From assembly GCA_001890945.1 (NCBI GenBank), contig MLAX01000001.1, positions 682,001 to 746,000 of the forward strand: a stretch of DNA of 64,000 nucleotides, written 5' to 3'. The position numbers and the translations under genes were made by a program. Of this stretch, positions 53,896 through 62,005 are shown piece after piece. Below the pieces are notes generated by a model that made no database searches, was not told the origin of the DNA, and saw nothing but the letters and a program-made list of their open reading frames with translations. Source of the DNA: Alphaproteobacteria bacterium AO1-B. Lineage in GTDB: Bacteria; Pseudomonadota; Alphaproteobacteria; Rhizobiales; Stappiaceae. The stretch's first letter is position 1. Every line of letters starts with the position of its first letter.

Positions 53896-54208
53896 TGGCA
53901 TGTTTTCCGCAGATGCAATGTTTATGCTGGCCGTGCTCGGCATGACGGTTGCAACATATACATTACGTGCCGGTGGGTATTGGGTCATGGGCCGTCTGCC
54001 GTTGACCCAGCGGGTTCGCCGCGGACTTGAAGCTTTGCCCGGCGCGATCATCGTTTCGACAATCTTGCCGATCGTGTTGCAGGGCGGACTTGCGGTGGGG
54101 CTCTGCCTGATTGTTGCTGCAGCTGCACAGATCAAGCTTCGCAAGGAATACATTGCCGTTTTCTGCGCCGCGGCAGCCGCCGCCGGCATGCGGGCTGCCG
54201 GGATCTAG
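53888..54208 (+). CDS. azlD: AzlD family exporter, small subunit
   Basis: A 106-residue partner of AzlC with four hydrophobic segments; family pattern TYTLRAGGYWVMGRLPLTQRV followed by LEALPGAIIVSTILP. Its start overlaps azlC and its stop overlaps the end of the convergent kinase-like gene by four bases. Confidence 0.92.
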   Translation: MTDGMFSADAMFMLAVLGMTVATYTLRAGGYWVMGRLPLTQRVRRGLEALPGAIIVSTILPIVLQGGLAVGLCLIVAAAAQIKLRKEYIAVFCAAAAAAGMRAAGI

Positions 54209-55746
54209 ATCACAGACTTGGCCCGCTCCAGCGTTATCTGCGCCGGTCCGCCGGCGTCGATCGTTTCCCAGGACAGGGTGCCAAGATCATAGGTCAGTTG
54301 CCGGTCGACAATTTCGGTCGTCGCATCCGATGCATCGCCGGACCGGGCGGCAACGCGGCTTTTGAGCGTATCGGGATTAGCGTCTAGCCAGATGCCGTGA
54401 AACTCGGATTCCACCCGGGCGGCTATGGTCTCGATCGCGGCACGCTCGTCCTCGGATGCAAAGACGGCATCAAAAATTGCAGAATGTCCGGCAGCCAGCG
54501 CGGTTTGAATATCGCTATCGATAGCTTGGTAGACCTTGTCTGACGCTTCCTGCGTGTAGGCGCTTTGCGGGGCCTTTTCTGTTTCGGAAAGGCCGAGCAG
54601 ACGTTTGCGTTTGACGTCGGTTCGCAGGACCCGCGCACCTGGTGCGCGGCCGACATCAGGAGCGAGCCCATAGGCAAGTGTGGTTTTTCCGGTGCCGGAC
54701 AAGCCGCCGACAGCGATCAGTTTTGTCGGCGTGGGTTCCAGGAAAGCCAAGGCATAGCCGAAGTATTCTTTCGCCTGGTTTTGCTGATGCTCTTTGGTGG
54801 CGGGATCGGTTTGATTAAGAGCGGAAGCCGCTGCGATCTTGGATCGGATTGCAGCGCGCATCATCATGTAGAAGGGCAGCGCGGCCAAACCTTCAAGATG
54901 TTCGGGCAGATTGCTCAAGTCCAAATACCGATTGAAGACCCGATTGGCCGCTGTTCGTTGACCACGCTCCCAGAGATCCATCAACAAGAACGCCAGATCG
55001 TACAAGACGTCATTTGTCGCGATGGCATCGGAAAACTCCACGGCATCGAACAAGACCAATGCATCCTCGATCAGTACGATGTTTCGCAGGTGCGCGTCGC
55101 CATGACAGCGCCGCACAAAGCCCATATCCCCACGCCTTAGAATCAGATCGTGAATTGAGGAAAGCGCGGTACGCGAAGCAAGCGTCAGGTGTTGAACGTC
55201 GTCCGGCGGGAACAGGTCCGGATGTTCCCGGAAAGCTGCGTCATTTTGCTCTACGTAGGACGTGAGTTCTGCAAAGAAGTCACCGCCTTTGCGAAGCGGG
55301 GCATTTGCATGGGCTTCCACCATCATCTTGGAGAGCTTGTCGCAAAGATCGTTGGAGAACTCGGTGGTTTTGGCCAGGATATCCAGCTCGTCCCGGCGTT
55401 CGAACCGGTTCATTTCAACAGCCCATTCGACGTGCTCTCCGGTGCCATCCAAGGCCAGTGACCCGTCCTTTTGGCGTGTGATCGCCAACGCGCGCCGGTA
55501 CACTTGCGGAGCATTTGCCTGATTGACCTTGATTTCCGCTTTGCATGCCTCTTCGCGCAGCGCCAACGTCGAATAGTCCAGGAAAGGGAACTTTACAGCC
55601 CGTTTGACCTTGTAGGCCTTGGACCCCACGAGAAACACGATGTTCGCATGCGTGTCGATGCGAACGACATCCGGGCGCGCCGGATCGTCAGACGGAAGAC
55701 TGTCAAGAAAGGCAAGCGCTTCGGTCTGTGTCTCTGCATGATCCAT
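54205..55746 (-). CDS. Fusion of aminoglycoside-phosphotransferase-like and P-loop kinase domains
   Basis: A 513-residue cytoplasmic protein of a conserved proteobacterial family. The first ~330 residues are APH-kinase-like with the catalytic HGD in CHGDAHLRNIVL (~residue 216) and FDAVEFSDAI holding the DFG-like Asp. The last ~170 residues form a P-loop kinase, Walker A GGLSGTGKTT, with DAVFASEDER as a probable Walker B/lid. Substrates are unknown; it is not evidence for antibiotic resistance. The ATG at 55746 has AAGGA upstream; the frame is open seven codons earlier. Confidence 0.85.
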   Translation of the reverse strand: MDHAETQTEALAFLDSLPSDDPARPDVVRIDTHANIVFLVGSKAYKVKRAVKFPFLDYSTLALREEACKAEIKVNQANAPQVYRRALAITRQKDGSLALDGTGEHVEWAVEMNRFERRDELDILAKTTEFSNDLCDKLSKMMVEAHANAPLRKGGDFFAELTSYVEQNDAAFREHPDLFPPDDVQHLTLASRTALSSIHDLILRRGDMGFVRRCHGDAHLRNIVLIEDALVLFDAVEFSDAIATNDVLYDLAFLLMDLWERGQRTAANRVFNRYLDLSNLPEHLEGLAALPFYMMMRAAIRSKIAAASALNQTDPATKEHQQNQAKEYFGYALAFLEPTPTKLIAVGGLSGTGKTTLAYGLAPDVGRAPGARVLRTDVKRKRLLGLSETEKAPQSAYTQEASDKVYQAIDSDIQTALAAGHSAIFDAVFASEDERAAIETIAARVESEFHGIWLDANPDTLKSRVAARSGDASDATTEIVDRQLTYDLGTLSWETIDAGGPAQITLERAKSVI

Positions 55747-55872
55747 ATCGGGTCCTTCATCTGTCAACGCGTAGTCTGCCGCTTAAAGGCGTTCACAGGT
55801 TTGATTCTTCTCAATGTCAGGCAACAGCGATGTGGCACATATAGACTTCAATGTCAGTACAAGGAGGGCACC

Positions 55873-56253
55873 ATGAGCGACTTTCCAGCTTTGAAAAAGA
55901 TCAGGCTGAACCTGGCCCGGACGAAAGAGTTCCCGCAAGGCTCGGCGCGCCATGGGTATGAATTCACGGCACCATTGGACGAGACCGGGCATATCGATGC
56001 TGGGCTCTGGAAAAAGGAGCGCGATCATTGCCGTGTCCGGAGGTTTTGGGGCGATGAAGTAGAGGAAATCGGTCACTTGATCCACCGCCCGGGCGGGTCT
56101 TGGGCGTTTCACTATGACATCGACGGCGACGACGATGACGAGGCGGGATACCGGTTTGGGACACACGCTTTCACACCGGGTGAATATGTGTCGATCAAGG
56201 ATGAGGATGGGGATTTGCATACCTTCCAGGTCGTGACTGTTCAATCCATCTGA
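55873..56253 (+). CDS. Unrecognised conserved soluble protein
   Basis: I do not recognise this 126-residue protein with confidence. It has no signal peptide, is rich in charged residues, and contains an acidic run HYDIDGDDDDEAGY (~79-92) and a beta-rich C-terminal end (GEYVSIKDEDGDLHTFQVV). It has an excellent AAGGAGGGCACC ribosome-binding site. The start at 55873 was chosen for that reason; the frame is open 134 codons upstream through the divergent gene. A terminator follows. Confidence 0.75.
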   Translation: MSDFPALKKIRLNLARTKEFPQGSARHGYEFTAPLDETGHIDAGLWKKERDHCRVRRFWGDEVEEIGHLIHRPGGSWAFHYDIDGDDDDEAGYRFGTHAFTPGEYVSIKDEDGDLHTFQVVTVQSI

Positions 56254-56280
56254 TCGCGACACTTGTTGCGAACAATCACG

Positions 56281-56307
56281 AAAGAGCGCCATTTCCGGCG
56301 CTCTTTT
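56281..56307 (+). terminator. Terminator after the 126-residue protein gene
   Basis: Perfect 10-bp stem AAAGAGCGCC / GGCGCTCTTT with ATTTCC loop, followed by TTT, 27 bases after the stop. An A-run on the 5' side makes it nearly bidirectional. Confidence 0.85.
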
Positions 56308-56442
56308 AGTTTCGAATGAGGTGTAAGTTTCTTACCAATCGGAATGATCTTATTGCCAATTAATCTGATAATTCCCTCTCACCCGAACGTGTTTGTTACG
56401 CTATAGAATGACCATCAGTTTTTTAGGCTCGGGACAACGAAC

Positions 56443-58107
56443 ATGACACAGAAAACCGGTGGCCAATTGTTGGTGGACGCTCTTGAGCGCCATGGCGCGG
56501 AGCGGGTCTATTGCGTGCCCGGCGAAAGCTACCTTGCCGTTCTGGATGCCCTACATGATGCGTCGATCCCGGTCACGGTCTGTCGTCAGGAAGGTGGCGC
56601 CGCGATGATGGCGGATGCACACGGCAAACTGACAGGCAAACCGGGGATCTGCATGGTGACGCGTGGCCCGGGCGCCACCAACGCCTCCGCAGGTGTTCAT
56701 GTGGCAGCTCAGGACTCCACACCGATGATCCTGTTCATCGGCCAGATCGAGCGCGGCATGCGCGAACGAGAAGCTTTTCAGGAAGTCGACTACCGGCAAA
56801 TGTTTGGCGGTATCGCCAAGTGGGTGGCCGAAATCGATCATGCTTCCCGTGTTCCTGAATTTATCTCCCGCGCGTATCACGTCGCGACGTCCGGCCGTCC
56901 GGGTCCTGTCGTTCTGGCGCTTCCAGAAGACACCCTCGTTGAACTTGCCGATGCGGCTCAGCCACCGGCCTGGCAACAGGTCGAAACGCATCCGGGACTG
57001 TCTCAGATGGCGGATCTGCAAAAGCGTCTATGGGAAGCGGAACGCCCGATTGCGATCCTCGGCGGAAGCCGCTGGTCAGAAGATGCGGTTGCAGCGTTTA
57101 CCCGTTTTGCAGAGCGCTTCGATCTGCCGGTGGCCTGTTCCTTCCGCCGGCAAATGCTGTTCGACAATCTGCATCCGAACTATGCCGGCGATGTTGGCAT
57201 CGGGATCAATCCGAAACTGCTGGATCGTGTAAAATCCTCGGATCTGATTTTGTTGGTGGGCGGCCGCTTGTCTGAAATGCCGAGCCAGTCTTACACCTTG
57301 CTGGATATCCCGTCGCCGACCCAGCAGCTGGTGCATGTCCACGCCGATCCGGAAGAACTAGGCCGGGTGTACCACGCTGATCTTTCCATCAATGCCAGCC
57401 CGACCGGGTTCTGCAAGGCGGTCGAAGGCCTCCAACCGCCAGCCGAGCTCAAAGGAGCAGGCGCAGCTGCCAAGGCACACCAGGATTATTTGGAGTGGTC
57501 CGGTGCCCGTCCGCAAACGCCGGGCGATCTCCAGATGTCAGGTGTCATGGACTGGATGGAAAACAATCTTCCCGAAGATGCCATTTGCACCAACGGGGCA
57601 GGCAACTACGCCACCTGGTTGCATCGCTTTCACCGCTTTCGCCGGTTTGGAACCCAAGCAGCGCCAACATCCGGATCGATGGGTTATGGCCTGCCTGCAG
57701 CCGTTGCGGCCAAGCTGACATTTCCGGAACGCGAAGTCGTGTGTTTTGCCGGCGACGGCTGCCTGCAGATGACCATGCAGGAATTTGGAACCGCCTGTCA
57801 GGACGGCGCCAACATCATCTTGTTGGTGATCGACAACGGCATGTACGGCACCATCCGCATGCACCAGGAACGGACGTATCCAGGCCGCCCGTCCGCCACC
57901 AAACTGGTCAATCCTGATTTCGCTGCGATGGCCCACTGCTACGGTGCTTTTGGCGAGACGGTGCAAACTACGGATGAATTCGGTCCGGCCTTTGAGCGGG
58001 CGCGTGCCTCCGGCAAACCGGCGATCTTGCATCTGAAGTTGGATCCAGAGGCGATTACGCCTGCGGCCAGCCTTTCGCAAATCCGGACCGCAGCTCAGCA
58101 GAAATAA
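56443..58107 (+). CDS. Second thiamine-diphosphate enzyme, acetolactate-synthase-like
   Basis: A 554-residue ThDP-dependent enzyme. Cofactor-activating Glu in CRQEGGAAMMADAHGKLTG (~residue 50), flavin/substrate-loop words MVTRGPGATNASAGVH, and metal motif GDGCLQMTMQEFGTACQDGANI with the Asp and Asn ligands (~438-465). Known relatives include acetolactate synthase and decarboxylases; no ilvH lies next to it, so a catabolic role is likely. A TATAGAAT -10 box precedes it near 56401. It is not a close copy of the enzyme at 37756-39378. Confidence 0.82.
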   Translation: MTQKTGGQLLVDALERHGAERVYCVPGESYLAVLDALHDASIPVTVCRQEGGAAMMADAHGKLTGKPGICMVTRGPGATNASAGVHVAAQDSTPMILFIGQIERGMREREAFQEVDYRQMFGGIAKWVAEIDHASRVPEFISRAYHVATSGRPGPVVLALPEDTLVELADAAQPPAWQQVETHPGLSQMADLQKRLWEAERPIAILGGSRWSEDAVAAFTRFAERFDLPVACSFRRQMLFDNLHPNYAGDVGIGINPKLLDRVKSSDLILLVGGRLSEMPSQSYTLLDIPSPTQQLVHVHADPEELGRVYHADLSINASPTGFCKAVEGLQPPAELKGAGAAAKAHQDYLEWSGARPQTPGDLQMSGVMDWMENNLPEDAICTNGAGNYATWLHRFHRFRRFGTQAAPTSGSMGYGLPAAVAAKLTFPEREVVCFAGDGCLQMTMQEFGTACQDGANIILLVIDNGMYGTIRMHQERTYPGRPSATKLVNPDFAAMAHCYGAFGETVQTTDEFGPAFERARASGKPAILHLKLDPEAITPAASLSQIRTAAQQK

Positions 58108-58130
58108 TCTCAAGTCACTTGAGGAATGAC

Positions 58131-58170
58131 AAAACGCCGGGCGATTTTATCAAACCGCCCGGCGTTCCTT
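58131..58170. terminator. Bidirectional terminator, ThDP gene / acetyltransferase fusion
   Basis: Perfect 11-bp stem AACGCCGGGCG / CGCCCGGCGTT (58133-58143, 58156-58166) with an A-run on the left and TTCC on the right. It separates convergent genes and works best on the minus strand. Confidence 0.82.
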
Positions 58171-58174
58171 GGTG

Positions 58175-60907
58175 TCAGCTTTCATCTTCTGGAAGATCGC
58201 TGACCGGCAACACCACGTTGGAGATCCCGGGATCGTCGAGGGATGTCGTGATCTTGAAGCCGAGCGCCTGGCACATGGAGATCATCGACGTATTCTCCTT
58301 CAGGACTTCACCCTTGATGGTCTGAATCCCATCGGCCTTGGCATAACGGATGATCAGTTTCATGAGCGCCCAGCCCAAACCATAACCCTTCAGGTCCGAG
58401 CGGACCATGACGGCATATTCGCCGGTCTGGTGGTCGGGATCTGCGTGCAGGCGGACGACACCCAGAAGCGATCCGTCGTCCGGATCAAGGGCGGTGAACG
58501 CCATGGCCCTGGCGTAATCAAGCTGAGTCAGACGGGCGAGAAACCGGTGGCTGAATTCCCGAACCGGCGCGAAGAAACGCAGGCGAAGGTCTTCCGGTGA
58601 AATCTGCTCAAAGAATGCCTTGAACATGTCTTCGTCTTCCGGCCGGACAGGCCGGACGAAAATCTGCCGTCCGCCTTTCACGGTCAGCGTTTGTTCCCAC
58701 TCCTTGGGGTAAGGCGCGATCGCCAGCCTGGATCCGCCTGTCCGGCCGGGTTTTCTCTCCGGGTGGCACAGGGTCATACGGGCGTCCAAGGCGATCAATC
58801 CGCTCGGCAACAACACCATTGGATTGATGTCGAGTTCCTGAATTTCCGGAATGTCGATCGTAATTTGAGAAAGTTTGACCAAAGCTTCTGCCAGAGCTGG
58901 TTTGTCGAGTGAGGGACGGGACGGGCCGCCGTCCAAGAGGCGTGAAATCCGGGTCCGGTCGATTTGCGCTTCGGCCAATTTGAGATCGAGCGGCGGCAGC
59001 TCAAAGGCGATGTCCTCGCTTTCTTCAATAGCCGTGCCCCCTTGACCAAACACAAGCACCGGGCCGAATTCAGGGGTTTCAGCAAGACCAAGATAAAGCT
59101 CGAGCCCGTGCCGGTCTTCAAGCATTGGGTGCACGGAAACACCTGATATGCGGGCGTCCGGGTAGTCTTTCTGCGTCTTGGCGATCAATTCGCGCGCGGC
59201 GTCTTCAACGGCCGCTGGGTTTTCCAGACCAAGCCGGACACCATCGATCTTTGATTTGAAGGGTAAGTCGGGGGAAATGAGTTTGGCAACGCAGTGTTTG
59301 GCTGTCTTGAAAAATGGCTCCGACAAAGCGCCGACATCCTCAGGCTTTTCTGCCATATCGGTCGCCATGATCGGAATGTCATAGGCCGCCAGGATATCGC
59401 AGACTTCCTTCGGTGTGAGCCAAATGCGGTCTTCCGCGAGGGCCGCTTCGACGATTGCCCGGGCCTTTGCACTATCCGGCGTAAAATTGGCCGGCAAACT
59501 CGGTGGGGCCGCCATCAGGAATTCCCGAGCCTGAGCATCATGCGCCAGATGCATCAGGCTTCGAGCGGCTTCCGCAGGGCTTGCGTAATTCGGCACCTTG
59601 GCTTCCGTCAGAACTTCGCGTGTTGCACTGTCGCCGCCGATCAGCCCGGCAACCAGGGCTTTCCGCCGGCCCGGCCGTTTCCGGTCCAAGGTCGCAGCTT
59701 CAGCAACGGCCGTTGCCAGGACGGGGAGTGGCTGGAACGCACTTGCGGCCTGCAGGACAACCGCACCATCGACATTCTTGTCTTTCAAAACGGTCGTGAT
59801 CGTTTCCGTGAGATCTTCGGCGGCTGTCGCTTCGCGCAAGATGACGGACGCTTGCGCGGCGGATGTGTCGTCCAGATCGTTCGATGGGCCAAGGAACGGC
59901 TGCAGGTGTTCAAGCGTCTCCGGGCTCAGCGACGCAAATTGAGCGCCGAGGGCGTCTAGCCGGTCATACGCGAGGTTTGCCAGGCTCCGGCCGTTCGCAA
60001 TGACGGCAAGGTTCCGGCATTGAGGAACGCGGACATGAGATAGCGTTTCTAGGGCCTCGAACATCTCGTCAAGGTCGTAAACTCGAAGGAGCCCGGCTCT
60101 CCGGAACGCGGTTTCATAGACAAGATCCGACTTTGCGAGACGACCGGCGTGCGTCCTGCCCGTCCCGCCTGTATCACGGCTGCGTCCGGAGCGAAGTACG
60201 ATAACGGGTTTGCCGCGGGCTGCGGCCCGGGCGGCAGACATGAACTTATGCGGAACTGCGACGCCTTCCAGATGAAGGACAATGGCACGGGTCCGGTAGT
60301 CTTGTGCGAAATAATCAATCAAGTCGCTGACATCGACGTCGATGCGCGCGCCGAGTGAGACGATTGATGAAAACCCGGTGTTGTGGGTCTTCGCCCAGGA
60401 CAACGTCGCGTTCAAAACAGCGCCGGACCGGGAGAAAAAAGCGATGTCGCCCTTGCCGGGCACTTCGGCACTCAACAGCGCATTCAGCCCCTTTGCCGGA
60501 ACGGAAATGCCAAGACTGCCCGGTCCGATCAGCCGAAGCGTGGTCTTGCGAGCAGCCTCCCGGCAGGCCTGCATGATTGGTTCCGGCCAGTCTTCATACC
60601 CGGGCGAGGGGATTAGAACCGCGCGCGTTCCGCGGTCTCCGAGTTCTTCAATCACCTTGGGCAGATGTTCGGCCTTGGCGAGGTAGATCACCAGATCGGG
60701 TGCGTTGTCCAAATCGGCCAAAGATTGGACGCTGGTCCCGGTGAACGGCACCGAATAATCAATCCCGACCAGTGTAACCTTGTGTTGGGTTTCGATGGCC
60801 TGAAGGCATTCGATGAGCTTGTCTGTCAAAACGCCCGGATGGCGGCAAGGACCAAGGACAGCGATGGACATCGGTGCAAAAAAACCATCGAGATTGCGGA
60901 TGGTCAC
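58175..60907 (-). CDS. Acyl-CoA-synthetase-like / GNAT protein acetyltransferase fusion (Pat/PatZ type)
   Basis: A 910-residue protein with the order CoA-binding domain (~1-130), succinyl-CoA-ligase-like domain (~140-450, with GRTHAGRLAKSD where NDP-forming ligases have the phospho-His), ATP-grasp domain (~490-710) and GNAT domain (~730-890, VRPVRPEDEDMF...LKGYGLGWALMKLI). PatZ/Pat proteins of this layout acetylate lysines, for example in acetyl-CoA synthetase. The THAG site keeps the His, so ligase activity is not excluded. A separate start upstream is not suggested. Confidence 0.88.
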   Translation of the reverse strand: MTIRNLDGFFAPMSIAVLGPCRHPGVLTDKLIECLQAIETQHKVTLVGIDYSVPFTGTSVQSLADLDNAPDLVIYLAKAEHLPKVIEELGDRGTRAVLIPSPGYEDWPEPIMQACREAARKTTLRLIGPGSLGISVPAKGLNALLSAEVPGKGDIAFFSRSGAVLNATLSWAKTHNTGFSSIVSLGARIDVDVSDLIDYFAQDYRTRAIVLHLEGVAVPHKFMSAARAAARGKPVIVLRSGRSRDTGGTGRTHAGRLAKSDLVYETAFRRAGLLRVYDLDEMFEALETLSHVRVPQCRNLAVIANGRSLANLAYDRLDALGAQFASLSPETLEHLQPFLGPSNDLDDTSAAQASVILREATAAEDLTETITTVLKDKNVDGAVVLQAASAFQPLPVLATAVAEAATLDRKRPGRRKALVAGLIGGDSATREVLTEAKVPNYASPAEAARSLMHLAHDAQAREFLMAAPPSLPANFTPDSAKARAIVEAALAEDRIWLTPKEVCDILAAYDIPIMATDMAEKPEDVGALSEPFFKTAKHCVAKLISPDLPFKSKIDGVRLGLENPAAVEDAARELIAKTQKDYPDARISGVSVHPMLEDRHGLELYLGLAETPEFGPVLVFGQGGTAIEESEDIAFELPPLDLKLAEAQIDRTRISRLLDGGPSRPSLDKPALAEALVKLSQITIDIPEIQELDINPMVLLPSGLIALDARMTLCHPERKPGRTGGSRLAIAPYPKEWEQTLTVKGGRQIFVRPVRPEDEDMFKAFFEQISPEDLRLRFFAPVREFSHRFLARLTQLDYARAMAFTALDPDDGSLLGVVRLHADPDHQTGEYAVMVRSDLKGYGLGWALMKLIIRYAKADGIQTIKGEVLKENTSMISMCQALGFKITTSLDDPGISNVVLPVSDLPEDES

Positions 60908-60965
60908 GTCGGGATCCTTTCCCGGTCAACAGCAGGCAAATCGAACAGTAGCGGAGATTTAAGAC

Positions 60966-61001
60966 AAAAAAATACCCGCACCCAAAAAAGTTGAGTGCGG
61001 G
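60966..61001 (-). terminator. Terminator after the universal stress protein gene
   Basis: Minus-strand stem CCCGCAC / GTGCGGG (60995-61001 with 60975-60981) and on that strand a following TATTTTTTTG. It lies 22 bases after the usp stop and ahead of the acetyltransferase fusion. Confidence 0.85.
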
Positions 61002-61023
61002 ATTGCGGCATATCGACAGGCCG

Positions 61024-61857
61024 TTAGTGGGCCATCAGAACTGGAACTGTCATGGCTTCCAGAATTTCGCGGGTTGCACCGCCGAACAGGAACTCACGCA
61101 TCCGGCTATGCCCGTATCCACCCATCACAACCAGGTCGTTGTTGTTGTCTGTCACATAATTGAGGACCGTGTCCGCTACGCCTGTCTGAGGGTTGGAGAC
61201 CACGTCAATCGTTACATTCATGTTGTGGCGGGCGAGATAGTTGGCAACTTCCGCACCGGGCTGACCAGCCTCAGAGTTTGCCTTCTTCTCGATGACCAGG
61301 ACTGTGACCTTGTCGGCCTTTTCAAGCACCGGGATCGACGCGTGAATGGCCCGCGTCGCCGTTGAGCTGCCATCCCAGCCGATTAGCACGTTGTTCGGCT
61401 CAAAAGACTTGCTGCCGATGTAAGGCACCAGAAGTACCGGAACGCCGCTTTCGAAAAGGATTGTTTCGATCAGAAGTTCGCGCATCGGCTCCGGTTTGTC
61501 CGGATTGCTCTGGCCAATCACTACAAGATCCGTTGGCCGGCAATGCGCCAGAACATTATCGAGCGGGCCGCCTGTGAGGATCTCTGCCAAACGGCTTTCG
61601 TTTTTGACGCCGGCCAGCCGGGCAAATTCGTCGAATTGGTCTTCGGCGTTTTTCGCTGCTGCAATGGCCTGATCATGGGCTGCTTGAAGATAGTCGACGG
61701 GCATCGGAGCTGCGGCAAATGCCGGGACAACCGGTTCAAACGAAACCGCGAGGCCAGTTACATGTGCATCATGAACCCGGCCGAACTCCAAAGCATATTT
61801 TGCTGCCGGCTGATCGCCCGCCAAATCCAGGACCGTCAAAATATCTTTAATTGGCAT
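61024..61857 (-). CDS. Tandem universal stress protein (UspA family)
   Basis: A 277-residue cytoplasmic protein made of two UspA domains (~1-140 and ~150-277). The second ends in the ATP-binding pattern VVMGGYGHSRMREFLFGGATREILEAMTVPVLM (G-2x-G-9x-G-S/T type). The first ends VVIGQSNPDKPE, which departs from the nucleotide-binding pattern, so only one domain may bind ATP. A GGAGG site lies ahead of the ATG. Monocistronic. Confidence 0.92.
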   Translation of the reverse strand: MPIKDILTVLDLAGDQPAAKYALEFGRVHDAHVTGLAVSFEPVVPAFAAAPMPVDYLQAAHDQAIAAAKNAEDQFDEFARLAGVKNESRLAEILTGGPLDNVLAHCRPTDLVVIGQSNPDKPEPMRELLIETILFESGVPVLLVPYIGSKSFEPNNVLIGWDGSSTATRAIHASIPVLEKADKVTVLVIEKKANSEAGQPGAEVANYLARHNMNVTIDVVSNPQTGVADTVLNYVTDNNNDLVVMGGYGHSRMREFLFGGATREILEAMTVPVLMAH

Positions 61858-62005
61858 AATAACCTCCTATGGCTGGCAGTCAGTTTTGCCCCAGCCTTGT
61901 GAAAAATCTATATGCCTCCGCAATTTGGCGTCTTTGACCCTTATCAATTCAGGTTTGGAATAGGCGTGTGCTGGCGGCCAGGAAAAAAATCGGTAATAAG
62001 AAGCC

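Noticed and set aside
54205..55746. An aminoglycoside-resistance gene
   Set aside because: The APH-like domain is fused to a P-loop kinase in a conserved chromosomal family with no link to resistance; the HGD motif alone is not specific.
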